The translations under genes were made by a program, and so were the position numbers. From the NCBI RefSeq assembly GCF_036231945.1, contig NZ_CP109599.1, positions 1,892,501 through 1,956,500 of the forward strand: a stretch of DNA of 64,000 nt, written 5' to 3'. This document shows positions 38,028 through 50,518 of this stretch, piece after piece. Position 1 is the first letter of the stretch. Each line of letters starts with the position of its first letter. Below the pieces are notes generated by a model. That model was not told the DNA's origin, searched no databases, and worked only from the letters and a program-made list of their open reading frames with translations. Source of the stretch: Streptomyces sp. NBC_01429 (GTDB taxonomy: Bacteria > Actinomycetota > Actinomycetes > Streptomycetales > Streptomycetaceae).

Positions 38028-39010
38028 GCACGCTGCTGGAGATCAGGGACCTGCGGGTGACCTACGGCTCCGGCTCCTCGGCCGTCCCCGCCGTACGGGG
38101 CCTCGACCTGACCCTGGAGCCGGGCAGCAAGCTGGGCATCGCGGGAGAGTCCGGCTGCGGCAAGTCCACGCTGGCGCTCGCCCTGCTGCGGCTGCTGCCG
38201 CCCTCGGCCACCCTGTCCGGGGAGATCCTGCTCGACGGCGAGGACATCCTCACCATGAAATGGGGCCGGCTGCGCGCCGTACGGTGGGCGGGCGCGTCGA
38301 TCGTCTTCCAGGGCGCGATGCACTCGCTCAACGCCGTCCACCGCATCGGGGACCAGATCGCCGAGCCCGTGCTGCTGCACCGGCGCACCACCCCGGCCGC
38401 CGCCCGCCGGCGCGCCGCCGAGCTGCTGGAGCAGGTCGGCCTGTCGGCCAACCGCGTCGACGCCTACCCGCACGAACTCTCCGGCGGCCAGCGCCAGCGC
38501 GTGATGATCGCCATGGCGCTCGCCTGCGATCCCCGGCTGATCGTCGCGGACGAGCCGACCACCGCGCTCGACGTGATGATCCAGGCGCAGATCCTGCGGC
38601 TGATCGAGCAGCTCGTCGCCGACCAGAACATCAGCCTGCTCATGATCAGCCACGATCTGGCCGTACTCGCGGACACCTGCGACCGGCTCGCCGTGATGTA
38701 CGCGGGCCGCGTCGTGGAGGAGGGCCCGGCGCGCGAGGTGTACGGCGCGGCGCTGCACCCGTACGGCAAGGCGCTCTCCGCCGCCTTTCCGCGCATCGGC
38801 GACCCGGCCTCGCGCCGCGCCCCGCGCGGGCTGCCGGGCGACCCGCCGGACCCCTCGGCGCTGCCGGGCGGCTGTACGTTCCATCCGCGCTGCCCGGTAG
38901 CCCTGGACCTCTGCGCCGAGCAGGACCAGGCGCTGCGGGACGCGGCCCCCGGCCGACGGGCGGCCTGCGTCCGGATCGACGCCCCGGTCCCGGCGGAGCC
39001 GCTGTCGTGA
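38024..39010 (+). CDS. Peptide ABC transporter ATPase, DppD/OppD type
   Basis: 328 residues. Walker [10 protein letters not shown] (about 44-52), signature LSGGQRQRV, Walker [14 protein letters not shown], and an H-loop in [10 protein letters not shown]. The C-terminal cysteine-rich motif ([16 protein letters not shown]) is the oligopeptide-transporter tail that can bind an Fe-S cluster. Start and stop overlap both neighbours by four bases, so expression is coupled through the operon. Confidence 0.95.
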   Translation: MSTLLEIRDLRVTYGSGSSAVPAVRGLDLTLEPGSKLGIAGESGCGKSTLALALLRLLPPSATLSGEILLDGEDILTMKWGRLRAVRWAGASIVFQGAMHSLNAVHRIGDQIAEPVLLHRRTTPAAARRRAAELLEQVGLSANRVDAYPHELSGGQRQRVMIAMALACDPRLIVADEPTTALDVMIQAQILRLIEQLVADQNISLLMISHDLAVLADTCDRLAVMYAGRVVEEGPAREVYGAALHPYGKALSAAFPRIGDPASRRAPRGLPGDPPDPSALPGGCTFHPRCPVALDLCAEQDQALRDAAPGRRAACVRIDAPVPAEPLS

Positions 39011-39033
39011 CCGCCCCGTCCCAGGAGACCCCC

Positions 39034-40005
39034 ATGACCTCCCTCCCCCTGCTCTCGGCGGCCGGACTGAACGTCACCTTCCCGGGCCGGCGCGGCGCCC
39101 CGCCCGCCCGTGCCGTCGACGGTGTCGATCTCGACATCGGCGCCGGGGAGATCGTGGCCCTCGTCGGTGAGTCCGGCTGCGGGAAGACCACCCTCGCGCG
39201 CACCCTGCTCGGTCTGGTCCCGCCCACGGCGGGCCGGGTCACCTTCGCCGGGGAGCCACTGTCGTACGGTTCGCGCGCCCTCAAGTCGTACCGCAAACGG
39301 GTGCAGTTGGTGCTCCAGGATCCGAGCGGCTCGCTCAACCCCCGGCACACCGTGTACGAGGCGGTCGCCGAGGGGCTGCGTATCCACGGCCACCTTGGCG
39401 ACGAACGCGAGGCCGTCGCCTCGGCGCTGTCCCGGGCGGGACTTCGTCCGCCGGAACGATTCTTCCTGCGCTATCCGCACGAGCTGTCCGGCGGCCAGCG
39501 CCAGCGCGTCGTCATCGCGGGCGCGCTGGTCCTGGACCCCGAACTCCTCGTGGCCGACGAGCCGGTGGCCTCCCTCGACGCGTCGGTACGCGGTGAGATC
39601 CTGGCGCTGCTGCTCTCCTTGCGCGACGAACTCGGCCTGTCGGCACTGGTCGTGACGCACGACCTCGGGCTCGCGTGGAACATCGCGGACCGGGTCGCGG
39701 TGATGTACCTGGGCCGGATCGTGGAGACCGGTCCGGTCGAGGAGGTGCTGACGGCTCCTCAGCACCCGTACACCCAGGCGCTGTTGTCGGTACTCCCGGA
39801 GTCCCCCGTCGCTCCCGTGGTGCTCACCGGCGAGCCTCCGGATCCCTCCCGCATCCCGGAAGGCTGCCGCTTCCACGCCCGGTGCCAGGCCCTGGCGTCG
39901 GGCGAGGCGGACCGGGCGGGCGTCGCGGACAGCTGCCGCGGCACACCGCTGGTGGTGCTGACGGGCGGGGCGGGGGCGCAGGTGGCGTGCCACTTGCGGG
40001 GGTAG
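39034..40005 (+). CDS. Peptide ABC transporter ATPase, DppF/OppF type
   Basis: 323 residues from ATG 39034, which has AGGAG six bases upstream; an in-frame GTG at 39007 overlapping the previous stop is the alternative and would add nine residues. Walker [10 protein letters not shown], signature [13 protein letters not shown], Walker [13 protein letters not shown], switch [10 protein letters not shown]. The tail again has the C-x-FHARC-type motif ([11 protein letters not shown]) but with fewer cysteines than its partner. Last gene of the operon; it converges on ribF with 55 bases between. Confidence 0.94.
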   Translation: MTSLPLLSAAGLNVTFPGRRGAPPARAVDGVDLDIGAGEIVALVGESGCGKTTLARTLLGLVPPTAGRVTFAGEPLSYGSRALKSYRKRVQLVLQDPSGSLNPRHTVYEAVAEGLRIHGHLGDEREAVASALSRAGLRPPERFFLRYPHELSGGQRQRVVIAGALVLDPELLVADEPVASLDASVRGEILALLLSLRDELGLSALVVTHDLGLAWNIADRVAVMYLGRIVETGPVEEVLTAPQHPYTQALLSVLPESPVAPVVLTGEPPDPSRIPEGCRFHARCQALASGEADRAGVADSCRGTPLVVLTGGAGAQVACHLRG

Positions 40006-40060
40006 AGGGGACAGCGTGTCCACGGCTGACCGATCACGGTCCGCCATGCACGACAGACGG

Positions 40061-40999
40061 CTACGCGGTCAGCGCCCGCGCCTGTTTGACGTCGTCCGCC
40101 ATCGCTTCGAGCAGGCCCTCGATCGAGTCGAACTTCCGCTGACCGCGCACGTACGCCTGGAAGTCGACGGTCACGTGCAGCCCGTACAGGTCCAGGCCGA
40201 CGCGGTCGATCGCGTACGCCTCGACCGTGCGTTCCGTACCCTCGAACTGCGGGTTCGTGCCGACGGAGATCGCCGCCGGCATGCGTTCGCCGTCGGCCGT
40301 CAGCCAGCCCGCGTACACGCCGTCCGCCGGGATCGCGGTGTGCGGAAGGGTCTCGACGTTGGCCGTCGGGAAGCCCAGTTCGCGCCCGCGCTGGGCGCCC
40401 CGGACCACCACTCCCTCGACGCGGTGCGGGCGGCCGAGGATCTCGGCGGCGCCCCCGACATCGCCCTCGGCGACCAGTCTGCGGGTGAGCGTGGACGAGA
40501 AGGGCTCGCCGCCGCCCGCCTCGCCGGAGACGTGGAGGTCGATGACCTCGACCTCGTAGTCGTAGGTCGGGCCCAGATCGGCGAGGACGGCGACATTGCC
40601 CGCGGCCCGGTGGCCGAAGCGGAAGTTGGGGCCCTCGATGACGGCGCGGGCGTGCAACTTGTCGACCAGCACCTTGACGATGAAGTCGGCGGGCGAGAGC
40701 TGCGAGAAGGCGACGGTGAACGGCAGGATCAGCAGCGCGTCCACACCCAGGTCGGCCATCAGTTCGGCGCGCCGGTGGTGCGGGGCGAGCAGCGGCGGGT
40801 GGCTGCCGGGGCGTACGACCTCGCTGGGATGCGGGTCGAAGGTCACGACGACGGACGGGACGCCCAGCTCCCGCGCCCGCTCCACGGCCCGGCCGATGAT
40901 CAGCTGGTGTCCTCGGTGCACCCCGTCGTAGGAACCGATGGTGACGACGCTGCGCCCCCAGTCCTGGGGGATGTCCTCCAAGCCACGCCAGCGCTGCAC
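40061..40999 (-). CDS. ribF: Bifunctional riboflavin kinase/FAD synthetase
   Basis: Makes FMN and FAD from riboflavin. 312 residues: an N-terminal adenylyltransferase domain with [19 protein letters not shown], and a C-terminal flavokinase domain with [20 protein letters not shown] and TANVETLP. The GTG at 40999 ([17 protein letters not shown]) has GAGGAG eight bases upstream. It follows truB in the translation-gene cluster, a common actinomycete order, after a 269-base gap holding a terminator. Confidence 0.95.
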   Translation of the reverse strand: MQRWRGLEDIPQDWGRSVVTIGSYDGVHRGHQLIIGRAVERARELGVPSVVVTFDPHPSEVVRPGSHPPLLAPHHRRAELMADLGVDALLILPFTVAFSQLSPADFIVKVLVDKLHARAVIEGPNFRFGHRAAGNVAVLADLGPTYDYEVEVIDLHVSGEAGGGEPFSSTLTRRLVAEGDVGGAAEILGRPHRVEGVVVRGAQRGRELGFPTANVETLPHTAIPADGVYAGWLTADGERMPAAISVGTNPQFEGTERTVEAYAIDRVGLDLYGLHVTVDFQAYVRGQRKFDSIEGLLEAMADDVKQARALTA

Positions 41000-41218
41000 T
41001 GCGACCGCTCCTCGCCCGAACCCATGTACGTGATTTCCCATTGCGCAGCTCCAAGACTGCCATGCCCGGCGCCCAACCCCCTCACCGGCACCGGCGAACG
41101 CCGCTCGGACGGTGCGTGAGCCGGGCACGCCCCCCGTGCACCCGGCGGGCACTCCGTGCGCCCGGCCGATGGGGTGAATGAGGGGGGCGAGGTGGATAGA
41201 CCTCTGTCGGAGGGGGAT

Positions 41219-41252
41219 CGTGGAGCGGGCAGGCGTGCCTGCCCGCTCCACG
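41219..41252 (-). terminator. Terminator after truB
   Basis: A perfect 15-bp stem, 41219-41233 against 41238-41252, with loop CGTG, ending 17 bases past the truB stop. It separates the nusA-infB-truB run from ribF. Confidence 0.88.
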
Positions 41253-41268
41253 ACAAGTCCGCGCCCGG

Positions 41269-42168
41269 TCAGCCGAAGACCGCGAGGCTCTTCGCCTTGC
41301 CGTGCTGCTCCTCGACGAGCGCCACGAAGCGCCCCTCGGGGTCGAACACGGCGACCGGGCTCGTGGCGAACGCCGGTATGTCGAGCCGTACGCCGTTGAT
41401 CAGCAGCTTGGCGCGCTTCTCGTCGACGTCCCAGCGCGCGAACGCCGCGGCGGCGGCGTCGGCGACCGGCATGACGGTCAGCTCCTCCTGGAGCTGGTCG
41501 AGCGTCTTCGCCGCGTCCAGCGCGTACGGGCCCACCCGGGTCCTGCGCAGCGCGGTGAGATGGCCGCCGACCCCGAGCCCGCCGCCCAGGTCGCGGGCGA
41601 TGGCGCGGATGTACGTGCCGGACGAGCAGACGACGGAGACGATCAGGTCGAGGACCGGGGTGCCGTCCTCGGCGACGGCCTCGCGGACGTCGTACAGCCG
41701 GAAGGACGAGATGGTCACCGGCCGGGCCGGGATCTCGAACTCCTCGCCGCCGCGTACGCGCGCGTAGGAGCGCTTGCCGTCGATCTTGATGGCGCTGACC
41801 TTGGAGGGCACCTGCATGATGGGGCCGGTCAGGGCCGCGATCCCGGCGTCGATGGCCTCGCGCTTCACGGCGGAGGCGTCGGTGGCCGAGGTGATCTCTC
41901 CCTCGGCGTCGTCGGTCACGGTGTTCTGGCCGAGCCTGATGGTGCCGAGGTACTCCTTCTCGGTCAGCGCGAGGTGACCGAGGAGTTTCGTGGCCCGTTC
42001 CACACCGAGGACGAGAACGCCCGTGGCCATGGGGTCGAGGGTGCCGGCGTGGCCGACGCGCCGGGTCCTGGCGATCCCGCGCATCTTGGCGACGACGTCG
42101 TGCGAAGTGAAGCCCGACGGCTTGTCCACGATGACAAGCCCGTCGGGCGTCCTGTTCTGCTGAGTCAT
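41269..42168 (-). CDS. truB: tRNA pseudouridine-55 synthase
   Basis: Isomerises U55 in the T-loop of tRNA. 299 residues, catalytic motif [12 protein letters not shown] with Asp45; the N-terminal [20 protein letters not shown] is the family opening. A C-terminal PUA-like part follows. The ATG overlaps the rbfA stop by four bases. Confidence 0.96.
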   Translation of the reverse strand: MTQQNRTPDGLVIVDKPSGFTSHDVVAKMRGIARTRRVGHAGTLDPMATGVLVLGVERATKLLGHLALTEKEYLGTIRLGQNTVTDDAEGEITSATDASAVKREAIDAGIAALTGPIMQVPSKVSAIKIDGKRSYARVRGGEEFEIPARPVTISSFRLYDVREAVAEDGTPVLDLIVSVVCSSGTYIRAIARDLGGGLGVGGHLTALRRTRVGPYALDAAKTLDQLQEELTVMPVADAAAAAFARWDVDEKRAKLLINGVRLDIPAFATSPVAVFDPEGRFVALVEEQHGKAKSLAVFG

Positions 42169-42641
42169 TCCGAGGCAGCGCCGTCCGTGCGGTCGGTCTC
42201 GCCGTCCGTGTCGGCGACGGCCTCGTCGTCCTTGCGGTACGGGTCGGCCCCGGCCGCGTACGTCTTGCCGGTCGACACCTCCCGTACCTCCGCGTCCTTG
42301 GCGCGCGCCTTGTCGAGGAGGTCCTCGATGGTGCGCGCGTTGTCCGGGAGGGCGTCGGGAACGAACGCCAGGGTCGGCGTGAAGCGGACGCCGGTCTGAC
42401 GGCCCACCTCGGAGCGCAGAACGCCCTTGGCGCTCTCCAGGGCGGCGGCCGAGGCCGCGCGCTCCTCGTCGTCTCCGTAGACCGTGTAGAAGACCGTGGC
42501 CTCCCGCAGATCACCGGTGACGCGGGCGTCCGTGATGGTCACGAAGCCGAGTCGCGGGTCCTTGATACGCCGGTCCAGGGTCTCCGCGACCACGACCTGG
42601 ATGCGATCGGCCAGCTTGCGGGCCCGCGCGTTGTCGGTCAC
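42165..42641 (-). CDS. rbfA: Ribosome-binding factor A
   Basis: Late 30S assembly/cold-adaptation factor that binds 16S rRNA. 158 residues; KH-type fold with [40 protein letters not shown] and [10 protein letters not shown]. The C-terminal ~40 residues are an acidic extension ([20 protein letters not shown]). The start is GTG at 42641, with only a weak ribosome site. It lies between the DUF503 gene and truB. Confidence 0.95.
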   Translation of the reverse strand: MTDNARARKLADRIQVVVAETLDRRIKDPRLGFVTITDARVTGDLREATVFYTVYGDDEERAASAAALESAKGVLRSEVGRQTGVRFTPTLAFVPDALPDNARTIEDLLDKARAKDAEVREVSTGKTYAAGADPYRKDDEAVADTDGETDRTDGAASE

Positions 42642-42698
42642 CGGTCCGTCACTCTTCCTTCTGGGTTTCTTGTCGTGCAGGTCAGTCTTGCCGGCCGG

Positions 42699-42992
42699 TC
42701 AGTCGTCGGCGCCGTACAGCCGCCGCCGTACCGACAGCAGCTCCACCTCGGGGCGGCCCGCCACCATGCGTTCGCAGCGGTCGAGCACGTCCGTGAGATG
42801 TTCCCAGTCGCCGGACACCACCGCGAGGCCGATCTCGGTCCTGCGGTGGAGGTCCTGATCACCGGTCTCCGCCACGCTGACCGCGAATTTCCGGTGCAGT
42901 TCGGCGACGATCGGCCGGACGACAGAGCGTTTCTCCTTCAACGACCGTACGTCGCCGAGGAGCAGATCGAAGGACAGAGTCCCCACATACAT
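42699..42992 (-). CDS. DUF503 (YlxP-like) protein
   Basis: 97 residues. MYVGTLSFDLLLGDVRSLKE-KRSVVRP is the typical DUF503 opening, followed by FAVSVAETGDQDLHRRTEIG and WEHLTDVLDRC. The family sits between infB and rbfA in many bacteria and is thought to aid ribosome function; the exact role is not settled. There are 57 bases to rbfA. Confidence 0.92.
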   Translation of the reverse strand: MYVGTLSFDLLLGDVRSLKEKRSVVRPIVAELHRKFAVSVAETGDQDLHRRTEIGLAVVSGDWEHLTDVLDRCERMVAGRPEVELLSVRRRLYGADD

Positions 42993-43073
42993 GTATGTCC
43001 GGATGTCCCGCCGGTACGGGTTCGGATGGTCTGCCGGTGCTCGGCAGAGGCATCAGAACCGTACCTGGAACGG

Positions 43074-43116
43074 CCGGGGCCGATCGACGGATTTTCGTCC
43101 CGTCGACCGGCCCCGG
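43074..43116 (-). terminator. Hairpin after infB
   Basis: 43074-43089 pairs with 43101-43116 (16 bp, one mismatch) over an 11-base loop containing TTTT. It begins 15 bases past the infB stop and may reduce read-through into DUF503-rbfA-truB. Confidence 0.7.
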
Positions 43117-43130
43117 ACGGCAGATGTACG

Positions 43131-46247
<3,117 letters not shown>

Positions 46248-46396
46248 TTCGCTCCTTTTAGGTCCGGGTTACCGCCGGACCGTCGCTACTTCATGGGCGT
46301 ACTCATCGCGTACTCATCGAGTGCTCATCGCAATCTCGACCTACTTCCAACTCGCGAGGTACCTGAACCGCACGGGGCTCCGTGCCGTACTTCTTC

Positions 46397-46705
46397 TTAC
46401 GACGCTGTGTGCGCCGTGTCTGTGCCGATGGCCGTGCTCGTCCCGACGGTCCGGCGCAGTTCCGCGCTGTCGAGCGGTCCCTGGACCCGGAAGGCCCGTG
46501 GGAACGCCCGGCGGCGGACCGCCAGATCGAGACAGTTCGAGGCGGGGTGTGTGTACGCACCCCGGCCGGGCAGCGTACCGCGTAGATCGGGAACGCATTG
46601 TTCACCGATCAGCACGATGCGCAGCAGATCGCTCTTGGCCGCTCGCTTCCGGCAGCCCACGCAGGTTCGCTCAGGGCAGGCTCGGTCGTTCGTCCGGCCA
46701 GACAC
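46397..46705 (-). CDS. ylxR: YlxR (DUF448) RNA-binding protein
   Basis: 102 residues. CPERTCVGCRKRAAKSDLLR and LPGRGAYTHPASNC are the conserved YlxR segments; two CxxC-like cysteines are present. The family lies between nusA and infB and is linked to RNA metabolism and transcription. GTG at 46705 matches the family N-terminus (SGRTNDRACPERTC); a TTG at 46711 has better spacing from the GGGGAGG ribosome site and is a real alternative. 150 bases separate it from infB. Confidence 0.92.
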   Translation of the reverse strand: MSGRTNDRACPERTCVGCRKRAAKSDLLRIVLIGEQCVPDLRGTLPGRGAYTHPASNCLDLAVRRRAFPRAFRVQGPLDSAELRRTVGTSTAIGTDTAHTAS

Positions 46706-46800
46706 GTTCAAGTCTACCTCCCCGCGCCGACCTCACCCCTCTGGGGTAATGCTCGAACGCTTGCATGACACCTGGACGTCCGGAGATCACGCCCGGATCG

Positions 46801-47811
46801 TTACCCGCGAGTACTTTCGTCGCGGCTCTCGTCGGGCTCGGTGTCGGGACGGATGTCGATGCGCCAGCCGGTGAGCCGCGCGGCGAGGCGGGCGTTCTGC
46901 CCTTCCTTGCCGATGGCCAGCGACAGCTGGTAGTCCGGCACGGTCACCCGCGCGGAGCGGGCTCCCAGGTCGACCACCTCGACCTTGCTGACCCGCGCCG
47001 GGGAGAGCGCGTGCGCCACCATGTCGGCCGGGTCGTCCGACCAGTCGACGATGTCGATCTTCTCGCCGTGCAGCTCGGCCATGACGTTGCGCACACGCGC
47101 GCCCATCGGGCCGATGCAGGCGCCCTTGGCATTGAGACCGGACCGTGTCGAACGTACGGCGATCTTGCTGCGGTGACCGGCCTCGCGGGCGATCGCCGTG
47201 ATCTCGACCGAACCGTCCGCGATCTCCGGGACCTCCAGCTCGAAGAGCTTCTTGACCAGGTTGGGATGGGTGCGCGAGAGCGTCACGGACGGACCGCGCA
47301 CGCCCCGGGCCACCCGCACGACGTACGTGCGCAGCCGCAGCCCGTGGACGTACTCCTCGCCCGGCACCTGCTCCTGCACCGGCAGGATGGCCTCCAGCTT
47401 GTCGTCCAGCCTGACCAGGACGTTCTTCGGGTCCTTGCCCTGCTGGACCAGGCCGGCGACGATGTCGCCCTCGCGGCGGGCGTACTCGCCGAAGGTCACG
47501 TCGTTCTCGGCGTCCCGCAGCCGCTGCTGGATCACCTGGCGGGCGGTGGTGGCGGCGATCCGGCCGAAGTCCGACGGGGTGTCGTCGAACTCCTTGGGCT
47601 CCTGCCCCTCCTCCAGATCCGCCGGGTCCTCCTTGGCCCAGACCGTGACATGGCCGTTGTCCCGGCCGATGACGGCACGGGCGCGCCGGTGGCTGCCGTC
47701 CGTGCGGTGGTAGGCGATGAGGAGGGCGGATTCGATCGCCTCGACCAGCAGATCGAAGGGGATCTCCTTCTCTTGTGCCAAGCCCTTCAGGAGCTTCACA
47801 TCGATGTCCAC
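46801..47811 (-). CDS. nusA: Transcription termination/antitermination factor NusA
   Basis: RNA polymerase-binding regulator of pausing and termination. 336 residues: N-terminal polymerase-binding domain ([20 protein letters not shown]), S1 domain ([10 protein letters not shown]), then KH domains ([20 protein letters not shown] and [20 protein letters not shown]). It lacks the C-terminal acidic repeats of E. coli NusA, as actinomycete proteins do. The GTG at 47811 lies two bases past the rimP stop. Confidence 0.96.
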   Translation of the reverse strand: MDIDVKLLKGLAQEKEIPFDLLVEAIESALLIAYHRTDGSHRRARAVIGRDNGHVTVWAKEDPADLEEGQEPKEFDDTPSDFGRIAATTARQVIQQRLRDAENDVTFGEYARREGDIVAGLVQQGKDPKNVLVRLDDKLEAILPVQEQVPGEEYVHGLRLRTYVVRVARGVRGPSVTLSRTHPNLVKKLFELEVPEIADGSVEITAIAREAGHRSKIAVRSTRSGLNAKGACIGPMGARVRNVMAELHGEKIDIVDWSDDPADMVAHALSPARVSKVEVVDLGARSARVTVPDYQLSLAIGKEGQNARLAARLTGWRIDIRPDTEPDESRDESTRG

Positions 47812-47813
47812 GG

Positions 47814-48311
47814 CTACGCCTCCTCTTCCTTCTTGTCCTTGCGGTTGAACTCGATCTCCACGCGCGCCTTGGCGATCTGCGCGAACTCGATCCGGCGGGC
47901 GGTGGGCTTGCGCCCCTTCACGCCCGGCACTTCGAGATCGAGTCCCGTGTCGTCGACGGCCAGGATGCGGGCCACCAGCTCATCGCCGTCGACCGGCTGG
48001 ATGCGGGCCAGCCGGGAGACGGCGCGTACGTAGTGGCGATGCTCGGTCAGCGGGCGCTCGGCGCCGGGGGAGGTCACTTCGAGCTGGTACTCGTCCTCGC
48101 CCATCGCGTCCGTCTCGTCCAGCTTCTCGGAGAGGGAGCGGCTCAGCTCGGCGCACTCGTCGAGGTCCACGCCCTCGTCAGAGTCCACCACGATCCTCAG
48201 CACCCGACGCCTGCCCGCCCGGGACAGCTCGATCTCTTCCAGATCCAGGTCCTTCGCGCTGACGAGCGGTTCCAGCAGTCCGCGCAGCCTCTCGCTCTGG
48301 GTCGTGCTCAT
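47814..48311 (-). CDS. rimP: Ribosome maturation factor RimP
   Basis: Needed for 30S maturation. 165 residues; [20 protein letters not shown] and [20 protein letters not shown] are family segments, and the charged C-terminus is KDKKEEEA. First gene of the rimP-nusA-ylxR-infB run. The promoter should lie in the 166 bases shared with the divergent lipoprotein gene at 48478. Confidence 0.95.
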   Translation of the reverse strand: MSTTQSERLRGLLEPLVSAKDLDLEEIELSRAGRRRVLRIVVDSDEGVDLDECAELSRSLSEKLDETDAMGEDEYQLEVTSPGAERPLTEHRHYVRAVSRLARIQPVDGDELVARILAVDDTGLDLEVPGVKGRKPTARRIEFAQIAKARVEIEFNRKDKKEEEA

Positions 48312-48477
48312 CCGGGTGACTCCTCGGCCGCGTGTGCTGTTGTGGGATCGTCGCGTGTCAGATCGGTGTGGGTCGGATCAAAGGGTATCCGGTCCCAGGG
48401 GGTGTTGCCGTCCACGTACGGGTGACCCGCGGGTACGCTCGCCTGCGGTGATCATCGCGAAGCCCGAGGAGAGACGC

Positions 48478-49092
48478 GTGGGGCGCACGGGGACGACACG
48501 CAGGCACGCGCTCATGGCGGCGGGCGCGACGGGGGCCGGGCTGCTGACCGCCTGCTCCTCGGACGGCTCCGCGGACGGGACGCTGTCCCCGAACGCGGTG
48601 GCGCGGGCCGCCCGCGAACAGACCGCGCTGCGGCGGCGGTCGGCGGAGAGCAGCGAGGCGCTGCTGCGCGAGTACGACGCGGTGCTGACCCGGCATCCGG
48701 GACAGCGCGGACGGCTGGCCCCGCTGCGGGCCGCGGTCGCGCGCCATGTGTCGGCGCTGGGGCCCGGCGGGAGCGAGCGGGACCGGGACGGAGAAGCGGA
48801 AAAACCTTCCGCCTCACCCTCCACCTCCGCCTCGCCCTCCCCGTCCCACTCGCCCGCGCCTCCCGTGGCTTCCGTCTCCCCCTCCCCGTCGTCCACTCTC
48901 GCGGGCGCGCCGGCCGTCGCCCCCGAGCCGGCGGAGGCGCTCAAGGCGCTGGCCGCCGCCGAGCGCCGCACCAGCGACGCGCACACCGGCGCCCTCGTGA
49001 CGGCCTCCCCCGAACTGGCCAGGCTGCTGGCCTCGGTGGCCGCGGCGAACGCCGCCCACGCCTATCTGCTGACCGAAGGAGCACGCTCGTGA
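48478..49092 (+). CDS. Tat-type lipoprotein, unknown function
   Basis: 204 residues. The N-terminus has twin arginines (TTRRHAL, R8-R9) and a lipobox LLTAC (C26), pointing to Tat export and lipid anchoring. The mature part is helical with a central Ser/Pro-rich spacer (about 110-145). The GTG at 48478 follows GAGGAG. The stop overlaps the next start by four bases, so it is coupled to the DUF4439 protein. Both may form one unit split in two genes: the helical tail here also resembles the ferritin-like fold. Confidence 0.82.
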   Translation: MGRTGTTRRHALMAAGATGAGLLTACSSDGSADGTLSPNAVARAAREQTALRRRSAESSEALLREYDAVLTRHPGQRGRLAPLRAAVARHVSALGPGGSERDRDGEAEKPSASPSTSASPSPSHSPAPPVASVSPSPSSTLAGAPAVAPEPAEALKALAAAERRTSDAHTGALVTASPELARLLASVAAANAAHAYLLTEGARS

Positions 49093-49511
49093 CCACCCGT
49101 GCGCTGACCGCCGCGCAGGCGGCGCTCGCCGCGGAGCACGCCGCCGTGTACGGGTACGGCGTCGTCGGCGGCCGGATCGGCGACAACCGCCGCGCCGAGG
49201 CCACCGCCGCGTACGCGGCCCACCGTGCCCGGCGCGACGCGCTGGCCAGGACCGTGCGCGACCTGGGCGGCAGGCCCGAGGCAGCGGCGGCGGCGTACGC
49301 CCTGCCGTTCACGGTGCCGGACGCGTCCGCCGCCGTACGGCTGGCCGCCGAGCTGGAGGACCGGGTCGCGGGCGTCTACTCCGATCTCGTCCGGGCCGCC
49401 GAGGGGCCGCTGCGCCGGGAGGCGGCGGGCGCGCTGCGGGAGGCGGCGGTGCGGGCGGTGCGCTGGCGCGGCGGCGGCGTAGCCTTTCCTGGGCTCGCCG
49501 AGCGCGCGTGA
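49089..49511 (+). CDS. DUF4439 ferritin-like protein
   Basis: 140 residues of Ala/Arg-rich helices (LTAAQAALAAEHAAVYGYGV, then YAAHRARRDALARTVRDLGG), the DUF4439 pattern within the ferritin-like superfamily. Glu and His in AAEHAAVYGYG are candidate metal ligands, but a full di-iron set is not evident. No signal peptide, so cytoplasmic. GTG at 49089, coupled to the lipoprotein. Confidence 0.85.
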   Translation: MTTRALTAAQAALAAEHAAVYGYGVVGGRIGDNRRAEATAAYAAHRARRDALARTVRDLGGRPEAAAAAYALPFTVPDASAAVRLAAELEDRVAGVYSDLVRAAEGPLRREAAGALREAAVRAVRWRGGGVAFPGLAERA

Positions 49512-49543
49512 GCCCGTGAACGGTGAAGGGGAACGACGCACGT

Positions 49544-50455
49544 ATGGGTTTCGAACCGCCGCGACGACTGGTGCGCTCGCTCGCCGAGAAGTACGGGGAG
49601 CCACCCGCCGCCGAGTGGCTCGGGCGGCTGTCCGAGGCCGCCGGGGAGGCGGTAGCCCGGCGCGGCCTGGAGGTCGAGCGGGTCATCGCGCCGGGCGGCA
49701 GGAGCGCTCTGCTCCTCCTCGTACGGCGGTCCGACGGCTCCCCCGCCACGCTCAAGATCGCGCCGCCCTTCGCCGGCCCCGCCCCGGAGCGGGCCGCGCT
49801 GGCGTGCTGGCAGGGGTGGGGCTCGGTGCGGCTCCTCGACGACGCGCCGCCGGAGCCGGACCACGCGCTGCTGCTGGAGCGTCTGCACCCCGAGATCTCG
49901 CTGCGCTCCCTGCCCGAGGCCAAGGCGCTGCTGGAGGCCGCCGACACCGTGCGCAAGCTGTGGGTCGAGCCGCCGGCCGGCCATGCCTTCGAGACGGTGG
50001 CCGAGCGGACGGACCGTCAGGCGGAGGCGCTGCGGGCCACGTCGGGCGACGAGCCCTTCGCCCCGCTCGTCTCCGCCGCGCTGGCCGCCCGTGACGAACT
50101 GTGCGCCGACGCCTCGGCGGAGGCGGTGCTCCTGCACGGCGCCTTCCGCCAGGGCAAGGTCCTGGCCGGTGACCGCGCGCCCTGGCTCGCGGTGGGTCCC
50201 GAGCCGCTGATCGGTGAGCGGGCCTACGACCTGGCCCGGCTGGCCCGCGACCGGGTGGAGGATCTCGTCGCCTCCGACGCGGGTGCCTCCTCGGCCCGCC
50301 GTCGCCTCAACCGGCTGGCCGACTCGCTGGATCTGGACCGGGAGCGGCTGCGCGGCTGGACCCTCTTCCGCGCGGTGGAGTCGGGCGTACGGGCCTGGCG
50401 GGCGGAGCGCCCGCAGAGCGCGGAACTGCTGCTGGAGTACGCGGGCTGGCTGTGA
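49544..50455 (+). CDS. Aminoglycoside phosphotransferase-fold protein, catalytic residues missing
   Basis: 303 residues, similar in layout to streptomycin 6-kinase-type (APH(6)) proteins. The N-lobe lysine is kept (ATLKIAPP, K71). The catalytic loop, normally HGDxxxxN, reads HGAFRQGKVL (D to A at 200, N to K at 205), and the metal-binding Asp of the following IDP segment is Gly (AVGPEP, 218). GERAYDLARLARDR continues as in the family. So the fold is recognisable but kinase chemistry is unlikely; a regulatory pseudokinase is possible. The start at ATG 49544 is likely; GTG 49523 is open upstream. Confidence 0.85.
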   Translation: MGFEPPRRLVRSLAEKYGEPPAAEWLGRLSEAAGEAVARRGLEVERVIAPGGRSALLLLVRRSDGSPATLKIAPPFAGPAPERAALACWQGWGSVRLLDDAPPEPDHALLLERLHPEISLRSLPEAKALLEAADTVRKLWVEPPAGHAFETVAERTDRQAEALRATSGDEPFAPLVSAALAARDELCADASAEAVLLHGAFRQGKVLAGDRAPWLAVGPEPLIGERAYDLARLARDRVEDLVASDAGASSARRRLNRLADSLDLDRERLRGWTLFRAVESGVRAWRAERPQSAELLLEYAGWL

Positions 50456-50465
50456 GAACGGCGCG

Positions 50466-50501
50466 GGGGCGGGGTGCGGCGTGCGTGCCGTACCCCGCCC
50501 C
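50466..50501. terminator. Bidirectional terminator before proS
   Basis: 50466-50480 pairs with 50487-50501 (15 bp, one G-U) over a 6-base loop, between the convergent phosphotransferase-like gene and proS. Confidence 0.82.
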
Positions 50502-50518
50502 TCCCTCGTTCCGGTGTC

